This document shows positions 31,715 through 42,145 of a stretch of 64,000 bases of DNA, piece after piece. Numbering within the stretch: position 1 is the first letter of the stretch; each line of letters begins with the position of its first letter. Origin of the DNA: Rhynchopus sp. YZ270_cl-10 (Eukaryota > Euglenozoa > Diplonemea > Diplonemida > Diplonemidae); contig OZ037888.1 in the NCBI GenBank assembly GCA_964035575.1, positions 682,001-746,000 on the forward strand, written 5' to 3'. The notes under the pieces were generated by a model. That model had not been told where the DNA came from, ran no database searches, and saw only the letters and a program-made list of their open reading frames with translations. The position numbers and the translations under genes were made by a program.

Positions 31715-33050
31715 ATGAGCGGAGGACGTAAAACGCTCCGTGACGTGACATGTCAGTTGGGTGAATTGTCGCGTGCAGATGGGAGTGCACGGTATCGCCA
31801 CGGGCGGACGGAGGTGTTGTGTTCTTTGATTGGCCCTACTGAAGCACCGGACAGGAGGAACGATCCGACACGCGCGCTGATTGACGTTACAGTAAGGGGG
31901 CGGGCGAGCAATGTGAGGAGTGGCGGGACGTCGAGGGTTATCCAAGACATGGAGCGGTATGACGAGGCTCTGTCGAGCAACGCTCTTGCGGCCACCGTGC
32001 AGGGGTGCATGGAGGCAGCAGTGGACGTGGCGTCGCTGCCACGACAATGCCTCAGCTTCACACTCCAGGTGCTTGAAGACGACGGCTCGCTCACCTCAAC
32101 GTGCATCAACGCTGCCATGCTCGCCCTGCTCGACTCCGGTCTTGCATGCGTGACCTGCGTCGCAGCAGCAGAAGCATGCTCGGTCGGAGACAGCCTCATC
32201 GTGGACCCTTCTCAAGCAGACCTCGCCAAGGCAGAGTCGACCGCATGCTTCACACACTGTACAGATGAGGCAGGGGGGATGGTGTCGTCCGAGTATGTCC
32301 TTTTTTGTGATTTCTGGATCGGGGATTTTTCGGGATTTTTTTTTTTTTGACCAATTTTCAAGGGTTGCAACCCCGCAAGGAGAAAAATAATATGCACCCT
32401 TCACCCGTCCGTCTCTAGGTGTTGGGATGTGGGTCTTTTAGAGGTTGTTCGGGATTTCAAAACTTCGTTCAAAAGGTGGAGTGAGAGGCTCTGGTTGGGT
32501 TCGTTTTTTTTTGTTTTGTTTTTTAATGGTGTCCATGTTTGTCCCCATACAGTACCTCTGGCGCGGCGATGACCAACGACATCTACTGGCTGTACCACCG
32601 GACAACAAAAAGTGCGGCGGAAACCCTAGCGAAGCTGTTCCGCCGGTTTGTGCGCGAGCAAAAACAGTCGATGGAAGTGGAGGAGGAGGTATGGAGGCTG
32701 GCCTTATTATTATTTTCTTCTTTTTTTTCAACTTTCATTTTTGTTGAGTCGCTATTACAGGATTGCAACTGCCGTATTCATCTATTATTATACCAGTCTG
32801 AGGGGTTAAGCGCTTGCGCATAACCCCATATGAGGACACTTCACTTTCGTTTTTCATTCATAGTTATGGTTATAGGCTGTATTGGTGTGGCTGAACGGGG
32901 GTGCTATTTTTGTGCTATTTTTGTGCTATTTTTGTGCTATTTTTGGGGTCGTCAGCCACACCATGTATGGGTGCATCTTATAAAGTTTTTGTTAAACTGT
33001 TTTATTACATTTGCACCTCACAGGACCCTTCAGCACAAGTGGACGTATGA
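31715..33050 (+). CDS. RRP46: Exosome complex subunit RRP46/EXOSC5 (RNase PH-like), three exons
   Basis: Exons 31715-32292, 32553-32688 and 33024-33050 give 246 aa (human EXOSC5 is 235). The codon split between exons 1 and 2 reads GA|T, and the last exon codes only DPSAQVDV. RNase PH-fold signatures include LGELSRADGSARYRHG, TEVLCSLIGPTE, the central ALIDVTVRG strand, and INAAMLALLDSGLAC matching the LNAACMALVDAG block of EXOSC5. The protein is one of six ring subunits of the RNA exosome core, which degrades and trims RNA in nucleus and cytoplasm; eukaryotic ring subunits are generally inactive. Donors are GTATGT and GTATGG. Intron 2 contains four tandem copies of an 11-mer (TTTTTGTGCTA). A leader AG acceptor lies at 31693. 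Confidence 0.92.
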
Positions 33051-33374
33051 GTCTCGATCATAAGGAGACGGCGTGTGGACTATAATAGCCGTCTCGGGCA
33101 GGGTAAGGGGGCAGGGAGGGGAAACTGTCAATCACGGACAGTCTTTGATTTTGTTTTGTTAGTGGGTATTCTCTCTCTCCCCCCACCCACCGAGAAATAT
33201 ATTTTTTTCTCTCTTCAGGGTTTCTTTCTTTTGTCATTTGTCATGGGGAAGAGTCAGGAATGAACACGAAAAACACCCCACACCTACCTTTTTTTCTTCA
33301 CCACACCACCACCACCACCACCACCCCCCACCTCAGCACAACACCCCTCCCTTCCTTTTCTCCAACACAACACT

Positions 33375-34448
33375 ATGGGTCGTGCATTATTAGATTGCCC
33401 AGCCCCTGCTCTTTCTGCATACCCTGCACGCGAGGAGCTGGCACGGGACGTAGCACAACAGTCTGAGGCCGCCTTAGAGGGCATTGCCGCACACATCCGA
33501 CGGACACCACTGCACCGAAGCGTTGCCCTCGAGCGCAACCTTGGTGGCGACACCCGCGTCTTTCTGAAACTCGAGAACGAACAGATCACCGGAAGCTTCA
33601 AGGCACGAGGTGCTTCACATAAGCTTGCACAATGCAAACGTTGGTCCGTCACCAATGTCACCACTGCGAGTACAGGAAACCACGCCCTCGCCACGGTACA
33701 TGCTCTACAGAGCACCGGGATTTCAGGTACCATCTACCTTCCTACCACAGCAGCGCCCGGGAAGATTGCGAAAATTGAAACTCTCATTGCAAGGGGCACT
33801 TCGGCAGACCAGAAGATCACCCTCGCGTCTCACGGAGATGAGTGCATGGCATCGGAAGTGGAGGCTCGGGCTGTCGCAGAGAAAGACCCTGCCACGGTCT
33901 TTGTGTCGCCGTACAACGATATTGACGTCATCGTCGGACAGTCTACTCTTGCTGTCGAAATTGAAAGCCAGCTCTCCGAACTCCCCGACGTCGTCTTCGC
34001 TTCAGTAGGAGGTGGCGGGATGATCTCCGGGATTGCATCTTACCTTAAGCACCGTGCCTCTGAGGCTGGCAAAGAAATTACCATCGTGGGTTGCCAGCCA
34101 GAGCGCGATTCCGCAATGTATGACTGTGTCAAGGCCGGGCACATTGTCGAGATTGACGGAAAAGATACCCTCTCAGATGGGACCGCAGGGAATGTTGAGG
34201 AAGGGTCTGTTACGCTTCCGTACTGTGCATGTCTTGTGGACAAATGGGCGTTGGTGTCGGAGGAGGAGATCAAAGAAGCCGTGCAGCTGACCCTCAACGA
34301 AGACAGTAAGCTCATTGAAGGGGCGGCGGGTGTGGCAGTCGCAGGGTTCCTCCAAGCGGATGAGGCGCTGACAAAAGACAAAACCTCGGTGATAATAATC
34401 TGTGGCGGCAATGTCTCGGCACAAAAGGCGATGAAGCTGCTAGCATGA
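33375..34448 (+). CDS. Threonine/serine dehydratase-like PLP enzyme, 357 aa
   Basis: Fold-type II pyridoxal-phosphate enzyme that deaminates threonine to 2-oxobutyrate or serine to pyruvate. Schiff-base lysine is K76 (GSFKARGA); substrate loop STGNHA follows; the phosphate-binding glycine loop is SVGGGG with glycines 212-215; the C-terminal IICGGNVS block is also typical. There is no C-terminal ACT-like regulatory domain, so it resembles catabolic threonine dehydratases or serine racemase more than the allosteric biosynthetic enzyme. If it makes 2-oxobutyrate it would supply the acetolactate synthase at 4.2 kb. No obvious targeting peptide. Leader: C-rich with AG at 33336. Confidence 0.9.
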   Translation: MGRALLDCPAPALSAYPAREELARDVAQQSEAALEGIAAHIRRTPLHRSVALERNLGGDTRVFLKLENEQITGSFKARGASHKLAQCKRWSVTNVTTASTGNHALATVHALQSTGISGTIYLPTTAAPGKIAKIETLIARGTSADQKITLASHGDECMASEVEARAVAEKDPATVFVSPYNDIDVIVGQSTLAVEIESQLSELPDVVFASVGGGGMISGIASYLKHRASEAGKEITIVGCQPERDSAMYDCVKAGHIVEIDGKDTLSDGTAGNVEEGSVTLPYCACLVDKWALVSEEEIKEAVQLTLNEDSKLIEGAAGVAVAGFLQADEALTKDKTSVIIICGGNVSAQKAMKLLA

Positions 34449-34640
34449 AAGGCTTCTTTTAAAGAATGAGATGTTTTAAAAACTCTCTGCAACACTCTTA
34501 GAGCACTCTGTGCGTATCCCAGCCTTTGGGGCGGGTGACGTTAGAGCACAGAGTCTTGATAGGTGATGTGATTATAATATCCAAGATGGAAACTTGCTTT
34601 TTCAAGGGGGGATATCGGAGAAATACAACAAAGAAAAATT

Positions 34641-34748
34641 ACGGTCACACAGCAAAACACCGATGGGGTGTAAAAACTAAAGGTGGGTTTTTGGGATTTC
34701 AAAAACTAGGAGGGTTTTTACCCCCCACCGATGTTTGTTGTATGACTG
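34641..34748. repeat. MITE-like hairpin repeat
   Basis: Related to 10593-10679: ACGGTCACACAGCAAAACAC at the left is nearly inverted at the right as GATGTTTGTTGTATGACTGT. No coding capacity. Confidence 0.65.
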
Positions 34749-34959
34749 TATAAAACAGCGTAGTTATGGTATAAAAGGTTCGCACGACGTTGAGTACAGA
34801 TATTTTTTAGGTAGGTGTGAAGCGATACCTTGTCAATACAGCAAAATAAAACGTGGGTAACGGCAAGGAGTGAACACCACATACAGCAACCAGCCCAATG
34901 GTTTTAAAATAATGTAGACAAAACAATGAATGAGTCGTTTTTTTCTTCTTCTTTTTTTT

Positions 34960-35004
34960 CAAGCACGAGAACTTAGATTCATCTGATAACCTTTTCTCTC
35001 TTTT
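34960..35004 (+). repeat. Degenerate LINE 3'-tail (family A)
   Basis: CAAGCACGAGAACTTAGATT then CATCTGATAACCTTTTCTC; recognisable but diverged. Confidence 0.5.
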
Positions 35005-35362
35005 TTTGATAAAACAACTTGTTGTCAATTCTAAAAAGATTGGAGGCAGTGCTGCAGGGCAAACAAAACAGATTGAAAAAAAAACAGAAGCTTGCTTGTT
35101 TTCTTTGAGTACTCCATTAACCACAACAACTGTACTTCAGTTTAACACATTTTTTCACCTTTTTGTTTTCCCGGCTTTGAGCGCACAAACAAAAGACCCA
35201 ATCTTTTTTCGTATGTCTTTTTCCCTCCCTATTTCCTCCATATGTGCACCGCCCAAAAAAAAAAAACTCCCCGTTTGTGACAACGTCCTGAAATATTAAA
35301 ACAACGTTTTTCCTCTTTCCTCTTTTCTCTTTTCTCTTCTCTCCCCTTCCCCCCCTTCACCC

Positions 35363-35468
35363 TAGTGGTTGGCTGTATTGTGATAATTGCTCATCATGAT
35401 GCATAATACACATTCACACTACAACTGTATTGTGATGGGCAATTATCAACAATACAGCCAACCACCAC
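35363..35468. repeat. MITE-like element, 106 bp, 28-bp inverted ends
   Basis: AGTGGTTGGCTGTATTGTGA at the left pairs with TCAACAATACAGCCAACCAC at the right. It lies 170 bp upstream of the next gene, just before a pyrimidine tract ending CTCCTAG (AG at 35497). Confidence 0.8.
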
Positions 35469-35638
35469 TCCACTATTACCCTCTCTCTATCTCCTAGAAA
35501 TACACAAAACTACTCCAAAAAAAAAAAAAAAAAAATGCGAACGGCGATAATCCCCCAATAAAACGATAAAAGAGGGATCTCTTCTGTTCATCCTATCTAC
35601 CTTATTGCCCTAATTTTATTTAAAACGACTGCAACAAT

Positions 35639-38221
35639 ATGTTAGAAACACGCAGGATTTTGAGTGTTTGTGTGAGGAAGAGGTGGTCTTCTTCCTCTTC
35701 CTCCTCTTCTTCTTCTCCCGCTTCGTTTCCGTTAACGACGTTTACATCGAAACAGAGAGAAACTACGGAACAGTATTGCTCGAAGGATGCGTTGAAACGG
35801 TCCGCTTCGTTGCAAGATGTGGTGACGTGGTATTGTGGGAGAGAAGGTGCATCTATCGCTGTCGCAAAGCGGAAGCAACGGCTAGAGGTGGAGCGCGAAC
35901 TTAAGCTTTATTGGGATGCGTATAAATGCGCCAGAGGGTTATCCCAGAATGCGTCAGGGGCAGACACAGCACCAAGGGCTCAATTCTCTATCATCGCCAC
36001 CCTCATCTTCGCCTTGGCTTCGCACAAAAACCCCCGCGATCAGCAGCACCCATTCCTTCGTGGTCTCCTCTCGCAGTATACCGGGAAGGTGGGGAGAAGA
36101 TGCATTAAAGTGGAGTACTTCGCGTTGATGTGTCTGTCGCTTGCAAAGCTTGGCTCGGAGCTGTTTTTGCCCTTTTTTTCTGAAAATTTCGCAAAATTTG
36201 CGGAACACAGCGATGAAATCAGCAGACTCCCTTTGGGTGCAGGGTGTCAAGAAAATGCGTTGAGGAAACAACAGCTTTGTGTGGAGTTTTCCACTTTATT
36301 GCATGCGCTCGATTTGCACCGTAGATTGCGTGGCGCTATCTCTCAGATGGACACAGCAAAACCTCCGATTTTGGCGTTTCTCGATCAACACAAGCTTCGC
36401 GTACACTTGGATGTCTTTTCTTTGAAGCAGGTGAGCTTCCTGGGAAGCATGCTCCCGGAGGCAGCACCGTTCGTCTCAGAGTACTTCAGAGTTGTTTTCT
36501 TCGAAATGAGACAGCGTGACCGGGTGCGACGATTGAATCGATATGACACAAAAGACCTCTTTCAGCTTATCCACGCTGCCTCCACCCGATGGCCTGCAGC
36601 GCACGCCTCCTGCATCGAAACGCTTCTTCACTGCGCAACAGTACACGACGTCCTGCAAAAGGCTTCTCTACGAGAATTGTCTGGGGTGCTCCGATCGCTT
36701 GCAGTGCTTTATAGTGGGGTGGGTGTAGAGAATAGAACCTTTCTGGACAACACAGTGACAGAGGTGATCAAGAGAGTGGGGGTGATGCATGGGGGTCAGA
36801 CGAAGGCGTTCTTTGGGGGGGATGACTTTGCTGAGGTGCCTGGTATTGCGCACAGCCTGGCAGCTCTCGGTCCGCATACTGCACGCTGTAAGCACAGTTT
36901 TATCATTTGTATTTCGCAGTGTGCAGAGCTTGTAGGGAGGTTTGCGTCTATCAGATCTGAGGGTGTCTGGGAGGTTGCTGATTTGATGCTGCTCAAATCC
37001 TCATTGCTTGCGCAGGTCAAGCTGTTAGCCTATTTGTATGAGCACAAAGGAAATCAGAGTGTCATGCGTGTTAAAAAGGTGCTCCCAATAGTGTTGCTCA
37101 GAGCAGTGAACCGAGAATTCAAAGCAATACCTGATGGTCATAAATGCGTGGTGATGCATGCCGTAGGGGTTCTTTGCGAGCTGCTTGCACCCAAAGAAGT
37201 GCCTATAGGGTCTTCCGCAAAGGATGTCCCCGCATTTGATTTGCACAAGGAGGAGGTGTTTGTGCTGTCCCGGTCTATTGCCGCGCAGTTTGTTCGTACG
37301 GTGCAGGGTAGTGGGTTGGGGGTTATGGGTGAGCAGGTTCCCGTTTTGTTGTGTCTGACAGGTCTCCGGAAGGTTATCAGGCATGCAACGAAGGTGGAGT
37401 TGGACAATGAGGATGGTGTGTTGCATAGAATGTGTTCAGAGCATTTCTCGCGTGTGGGGATTGAGAGGGGCGATGCTCATGCCGATGCGCAGCTGCTGCA
37501 CGAATGCAACACCCCAGCGATAAGCAAGGTCCTCGAGCAGAAGATGACACGACACGGCCTGCACCGCTACAGCGCCCGCTCGCTGACCACCATCGCTACA
37601 GCGCATGCTCGCAAAAAACGCCACTTCATTTCCTTCTGGAAACAGCTAGACTCCCATTGCGCCGTTCCCGAAGCAGTGACTCTATCCCCAACCGACTGCT
37701 TCCATCTCCTCCGCGCAGTATGGTCGCACGAAGATGTTTCCCACCAAAATGACTCAAAATTCTTGAAAATTAAGCTTTGTTGTATCCACCATTTGAACAC
37801 CTTCAGCGAAAAAAGTGTGGATCAATTTAAAGAGCTTGTTCATAAGAACCAAAGGCATGCTGCTCGTTTAGTTCATTCCATAGTAGTGGACGCAAGCAAA
37901 GCGGCGCAGTATCGAGGTATGCTGATAGCTGTCGCAGCGGTATTAGGTGAAGAACCGGAGGTGCAGTTCAGTCGCTTCGAATGCGCCATTATAGCACGAA
38001 GCATGGTCCAGGCGCAGATCAGTGTACCACGTCTCTTTGAGTCGCTGCGGAATTCCTTCAAAGAGAATGAAGGTTCCCCAAGCAAGGAAAAAAGTATGAT
38101 TGGCAATGACAGTCAAGGCGCGTGGGGTGGAGAGAAGATGTGTATCCCTTACGAAGACACGCTTGCTTCGGACCTCAGTGTGGAGCTGATTCAATTGAAT
38201 CTGAAGGAGGTTTGGTTGTGA
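35639..38221 (+). CDS. Uncharacterised 860-aa helical protein, probably mitochondrial
   Basis: I do not recognise the family. The N-terminus (METRRILSVCVRKRWSSSSS style, Arg/Ser-rich without acids) suits a mitochondrial presequence. The rest is mostly predicted helical, with leucine-rich amphipathic segments about every 35-45 residues (for example LFQLIHAASTRW, LSGVLRSLAVLYSG, IAHSLAALGP). This recalls helical-repeat organelle RNA-binding proteins such as FASTK or OPR/PPR types, but I see no diagnostic motif or C-terminal RAP signature. Single exon, ATG start. A Ser run (residues 17-26) comes from TCT/TCC repeats. The real coding status is supported by the long uninterrupted frame and ordinary composition. 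Confidence 0.7.
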   Translation: MLETRRILSVCVRKRWSSSSSSSSSSPASFPLTTFTSKQRETTEQYCSKDALKRSASLQDVVTWYCGREGASIAVAKRKQRLEVERELKLYWDAYKCARGLSQNASGADTAPRAQFSIIATLIFALASHKNPRDQQHPFLRGLLSQYTGKVGRRCIKVEYFALMCLSLAKLGSELFLPFFSENFAKFAEHSDEISRLPLGAGCQENALRKQQLCVEFSTLLHALDLHRRLRGAISQMDTAKPPILAFLDQHKLRVHLDVFSLKQVSFLGSMLPEAAPFVSEYFRVVFFEMRQRDRVRRLNRYDTKDLFQLIHAASTRWPAAHASCIETLLHCATVHDVLQKASLRELSGVLRSLAVLYSGVGVENRTFLDNTVTEVIKRVGVMHGGQTKAFFGGDDFAEVPGIAHSLAALGPHTARCKHSFIICISQCAELVGRFASIRSEGVWEVADLMLLKSSLLAQVKLLAYLYEHKGNQSVMRVKKVLPIVLLRAVNREFKAIPDGHKCVVMHAVGVLCELLAPKEVPIGSSAKDVPAFDLHKEEVFVLSRSIAAQFVRTVQGSGLGVMGEQVPVLLCLTGLRKVIRHATKVELDNEDGVLHRMCSEHFSRVGIERGDAHADAQLLHECNTPAISKVLEQKMTRHGLHRYSARSLTTIATAHARKKRHFISFWKQLDSHCAVPEAVTLSPTDCFHLLRAVWSHEDVSHQNDSKFLKIKLCCIHHLNTFSEKSVDQFKELVHKNQRHAARLVHSIVVDASKAAQYRGMLIAVAAVLGEEPEVQFSRFECAIIARSMVQAQISVPRLFESLRNSFKENEGSPSKEKSMIGNDSQGAWGGEKMCIPYEDTLASDLSVELIQLNLKEVWL

Positions 38222-38828
38222 AGAAAGAGAATACAGAGGGTTTCAAATTCTTCCTTTTTTTCTACTCTTAGGGGTTTAGGGGTGAGGTGTGACGCAATTA
38301 AGTATCCATTAGTGTTTTGAGATGTGTACGGAATATTCATCGTAGATGGAAGATCAATTCAAAGCACACCAAATATGCAAAATATGCACATCTAGGTGGT
38401 GTCATTGTGATACACAGTAAGACCCCTGACTTTATGGGTTCGTACCAGTCTGGAGTCATCACGCTTGCGTGATTTTTTTGAGTTTTGAACACTGTGGATG
38501 AGTTGTAGATGCAACTATAGAAAAGACGCAGAAAAAAAAAGGGTGGGGAGGGTTTTTTTTTTTCGGAGGGGGGGTGAGAGGTAGTTCGTCAGTCCCCGTG
38601 GAGCGTGCATTGCACTATCAATCATTCACTTTTTTTTTTTGCTCCTTCTCTTGAAAACTGTCGCTGGTAACAGAGTGGGGGGGGATGGTGTGTGTGGTGG
38701 GGAAAAAGGGGGAGGGGGAGAGGTCCTGGTGGCTGCATTGTTGTGCTTTTTCTGATGTATTTTTGTCACACCAGCTAGCCACCATTAGGGGGGAAGGGGA
38801 AAATACCTTATTTTGTTATTCTCTTTTT
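38222..38828 (+). other. Intergenic region before a LINE
   Basis: No gene seen. Long A, T and G runs. Positions 38605-38640 (CATTGCACTATCAATCATTC then a T run) look like a diverged family-C tail. Confidence 0.5.
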
Positions 38829-38880
38829 TTAAGGTGACTAAGCACGATAGGCTAAGGGTCATCTTATAAACTTTTCTTTT
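38829..38880 (+). repeat. LINE 3'-tail (family A) directly abutting the next LINE
   Basis: TAAGGTGACTAAGCACGATA, then GGGTCATCTTATAAACTTTT and CTTTT. The following base begins the body of the truncated LINE, so the LINE landed at the tail end of an older copy of its own family. Confidence 0.8.
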
Positions 38881-41772
38881 GCTGAAGGCGGTGCACAACT
38901 TCGACGTGGACCGGAAGAAGCTCACGGCCTTCTGCAGGGGTACCCTGCCGGACGATCTGCTGGCTGTGGCTAGAAGAGACGGGACCCTGACGGCCAACGC
39001 ACAAGAGATGGATGCCATCCTCCAGGAAGAGTGGAAATCTGTATTCCAGCTCTACCGCGAGTGCCCTGAACCGGAGTATGACGACTTTGATGCTGTGTTT
39101 GGGAAACATGTAGCGAAGCACAACATGGATTTGCTCCCTCTCACTGGGGAGGACCTGGACCGCGTTCTGCAGAGTAAGAAGAAGTCAGGCGCATGTGGTG
39201 TCGATGGGTGGCGCATGGGTGAGCTGAAGCGCCTTCCTGTGGTCCTGCTGAATGCGTTTGCCACAACGTTCAACGAGATCGAAGAATCCGGCACGTGGCC
39301 TGAAGCGTTGCTCACTGCGCTTGTGACGCTCACTCCCAAGGGAGAGGGAAAGGACCCGCTGGACCACCGCCCGATCACCGTGACGAGCAGTGTCTACAGA
39401 CTCTGGGCGTCAGCACGAGTACGTAGTATCCAGAAGTGGCAAGAAACCTGGGTTCACAAGGACCAACACGGCTTCCGCCCTCGCCACGGGGCTCACAACG
39501 TCCTCTTCGACATCTGCACGCAGCTGGAAGACGCACTGTCTGGCGGAGAACCGCTGTACGGCCTGGCACTTGACTTTGCTAAGTGCTTTGACCGTGTCCC
39601 CCAGAAGCTTACCCTCGAGCTCGCAGCACGACTAGGGCTACACCCCCGCATTCTGCAGCCGCTCCGCACCATGTACGAGCAACTTCAACGTAGGTTCCAG
39701 CTTCCACTTGGCGTGGGTACCCCGTTCAGAGTGACGAACGGCATCCTCCAAGGATGCCCCATCAGCGTCGTCTTGATTAATGCGCTCGTCGCAGTGCTGC
39801 TGAAGGACCTGGACAGCTGCAAGAACACCTGCTCACGTGCGTACGCGGACGACATCACCCTCCTGTCACGGAAGTCGATGAACAGCTTAGAGCCATGCCT
39901 GCGCATTGTGGAGAGGTTTTGTGCCATCACCGGAATGAAACTTAACGACACCAAAACCGTTGCATTTGGATCACGTGAGAGCTTCACCAGCACTCTTGTC
40001 TCGAACACAGGTCACAGGTACAAAACACTGGTGAAGGTCAAGATCCTAGGGGTCTACCTCTACTGCTCGAAGCACTCTCGACGCTCCTCTCCGGAACGAG
40101 TCCGCAAGGCCATTGCAGCCCTGCAACGCCTACGATGTATGCCGCTGGCTTTCTACCACAAGTATAGAATTGTGTCAGAATGCATCCTCCCGGGTGCGCT
40201 GTATGAGGTCCCGTACGCTCTGCCCTCGCAGTCTAGCTTGAAGGAACTCTCCACCGCCGTCAACACCTGCCTCTGGGGCAGTGACTATGGGACACGCGCA
40301 GGCCTCGCAATACGCACCGTTTTATTGAAGAGCCACCGCACTGACCCGGCTGCCATCATCTGCAACCGGTCCATGAACGTCGTGCTTGACCACATAGCAT
40401 TTGACGCAACACTGAGAGAACGATGCCTGTCGATACACAAGAGGTACAACGCAGGAGGAGGCTGGGACTTCCGCCCCCACGGGCCGGTCGGCAACATGAC
40501 CTCCACTAGCATACTGACAGGCGTGAGATGGTGTGACGACCTAACAACCGTTACGGAGCTCTCGAGTGCCCCCGTGGAAGAAGAGAAGACACACGCCCTA
40601 GGTCTTCTCGCGCCAGGTGAACGACACCACGCCATTCGCGAAATCGTCCGACGACAGAAGTTCACAGATCTTGCCTTGGACAGACCGACTTACGACGGCG
40701 CTCAATACGGTGTCAACCTCGCCGACACCACGTACCTGCACGACCAACTGCAGTGGTCCCACCCCCTGCTAGCTTACCGCCTCCGACGTATCATCTGCGA
40801 TGGGATACTCTACGCGCACCCTACGGTGCTGTGCCTATACGAGTCAACAAAGAGAGGTGGCATACACCTCGAAGTGAATCAGTGCCCCTTATGCCTCACA
40901 CCAACCTCCGGGCTGGCGAAGCACCTGCTGTGGACTTGCCCGCACACTGTGTCTGCTAACGTGAAGGAAGCGCACCGCCCTCTCCTCGACAGGATCGGCC
41001 CGAACACCCCGAGTTGCCTGGCTATGCATGGCATAGCTCCCATGAACACGCCCAAGCACGTAGTAACCGACATGCAGAGATACCTGCTGGACGTCACCAC
41101 CGCAGTAGATGATCACCTGTCCTCGCGGACGACCACAGCGCCTGCACGCCACCCATGGCGTATGGACTTTGAAGTGTTCGATGCGCCCCCATACCAGGAG
41201 GCCATCTACCGGCAGCTCGCCCCTTTCTTTGGGAAGGACGATGATCCGAGATGCAAGCAGAAGCGCCGCGAACTGAAGCAAATGCTCCTATGGGCCTCCT
41301 CCCTGAAATGGAGCACCGCCAACCTGCCTGTGACATGCGTGGAACTTGCCATTGACCTGGAAATTTTCCACAGGATCTACGTTCTCCGGCCAACCTCTAA
41401 CATTAGAGAACGGGCCGCCGCCTTGCGCACATTGCTCAACAAGCTTCACCGCCTGTGCAAAGCCCTTGGGATTCAAAACCCATTTCCTGCATCTGCCATC
41501 TCCTCCTCACGGGGCCTCCGGTCCATTGGCGCACCCGGACTTATTGGCTACGACCGTCGCCCAGCTTTTACGTACCCGCGCTACACTATGCACATGCTCG
41601 AACACGTCATCGTACGTGCCAAAATTACGAACTCCGGCTGGGGAAATGACATCATCCCTGACAACAAACTTGTAGAAGCCAGCGCAGCTGAAGCTGTGCG
41701 ATAACGAATATGATAAGGTGACTGAGCACGAGAGGCTTAGGATCATCTTATAAACTTTTCTTTCTTTTTTTG
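38881..41772 (+). mobile_element. 5'-truncated non-LTR retrotransposon (LINE-1 of this window)
   Basis: The element begins inside the region before the reverse transcriptase, without endonuclease or start codon. It runs through one long frame to TAA (41702-41704), then a 3'UTR of about 65 bp ending in (T/C)-rich CTTTTCTTTCTTTTTTT instead of poly(A). That 3'UTR defines the family-A tails scattered over the window. The uninterrupted 941-codon frame suggests a recent insertion. Confidence 0.9.
38882..41704 (+). CDS. LINE reverse transcriptase, N-terminally truncated
   Basis: Reverse transcriptase domain about residues 80-400 of the remaining frame: DHRPITVTSSVYRLWASARV, HGFRPRHG, LALDFAKCFDRVP, TNGILQGCPISVVLINA and the catalytic YADD (DNA about 39840-39853). 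A cysteine/histidine cluster (CPLCLTPTSGLAKHLLWTCPH) lies further on, as in many LINE C-terminal regions. I see no RNase H. It is clearly related to the RT of the LINE on the minus strand (shared DGTLTA..., WPEAL, RPIT, NGI.QGCP blocks) but well diverged. No start codon of its own at the 5' truncation, so this is probably not expressed as a full protein. Confidence 0.9.
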   Translation: MKAVHNFDVDRKKLTAFCRGTLPDDLLAVARRDGTLTANAQEMDAILQEEWKSVFQLYRECPEPEYDDFDAVFGKHVAKHNMDLLPLTGEDLDRVLQSKKKSGACGVDGWRMGELKRLPVVLLNAFATTFNEIEESGTWPEALLTALVTLTPKGEGKDPLDHRPITVTSSVYRLWASARVRSIQKWQETWVHKDQHGFRPRHGAHNVLFDICTQLEDALSGGEPLYGLALDFAKCFDRVPQKLTLELAARLGLHPRILQPLRTMYEQLQRRFQLPLGVGTPFRVTNGILQGCPISVVLINALVAVLLKDLDSCKNTCSRAYADDITLLSRKSMNSLEPCLRIVERFCAITGMKLNDTKTVAFGSRESFTSTLVSNTGHRYKTLVKVKILGVYLYCSKHSRRSSPERVRKAIAALQRLRCMPLAFYHKYRIVSECILPGALYEVPYALPSQSSLKELSTAVNTCLWGSDYGTRAGLAIRTVLLKSHRTDPAAIICNRSMNVVLDHIAFDATLRERCLSIHKRYNAGGGWDFRPHGPVGNMTSTSILTGVRWCDDLTTVTELSSAPVEEEKTHALGLLAPGERHHAIREIVRRQKFTDLALDRPTYDGAQYGVNLADTTYLHDQLQWSHPLLAYRLRRIICDGILYAHPTVLCLYESTKRGGIHLEVNQCPLCLTPTSGLAKHLLWTCPHTVSANVKEAHRPLLDRIGPNTPSCLAMHGIAPMNTPKHVVTDMQRYLLDVTTAVDDHLSSRTTTAPARHPWRMDFEVFDAPPYQEAIYRQLAPFFGKDDDPRCKQKRRELKQMLLWASSLKWSTANLPVTCVELAIDLEIFHRIYVLRPTSNIRERAAALRTLLNKLHRLCKALGIQNPFPASAISSSRGLRSIGAPGLIGYDRRPAFTYPRYTMHMLEHVIVRAKITNSGWGNDIIPDNKLVEASAAEAVR

Positions 41773-41887
41773 TCTCAGATGTGATCATACTGAAAAAAAA
41801 AACCGTTTTTTTTTTTTCTTCTTTTTTCCAGCGAACGGAGTATCTGTAAGCTCGCAACTCTTCAGCAGAAAGTGGGCCGACGAGCGG

Positions 41888-42145
41888 TTGTGCACCGCCC
41901 CCGTTCACACTACGATGCGGGGCAAGCCATTGGGTTTCCGTTTCACACCTTCCGTTGTTGGTGCTTGTGCTTTCATCTGGATGGCTGGTATACGTGAGTC
42001 AGTCGGAGGTGCCCGTACCAACAACTACCATTGTTTGTTTTCTTTTCTTGTGTCCACCGATGTACCATGAGGCGTTTGCACTTTCAACTTCTCTCTTTTT
42101 TTAGGTACACTGTCACGAGAGGGCTTTCAAGTCAACTTTTTCCCT
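41888..42145 (+). repeat. Stack of four retroposon tails (E', D, C, B)
   Basis: In order and all plus orientation: a block shared with 20433-20480 (41888-41935); family D (41974-42048, GTCAGTCGGAGGTGCCCG, AACAACTACCATTG); family C (42051-42103, GAGGCGTTTGCACTTTCAAC); and a family-B tail (42104-42145, AGGTACACTGTCACGAGAGG). Each begins where the previous T-rich tail ends. Family A (41705-41772) stands just upstream. Confidence 0.7.

Noticed and set aside
4204-34448. Acetolactate synthase and threonine/serine dehydratase as a metabolic gene cluster
   Set aside because: They are 26 kb apart with many unrelated genes between; shared pathway is only a possibility.
38400-38480. tRNA-like GGGTTCGTACC box
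   Set aside because: No cloverleaf or A box fits; no tRNA, rRNA or snRNA gene could be supported anywhere in the window.
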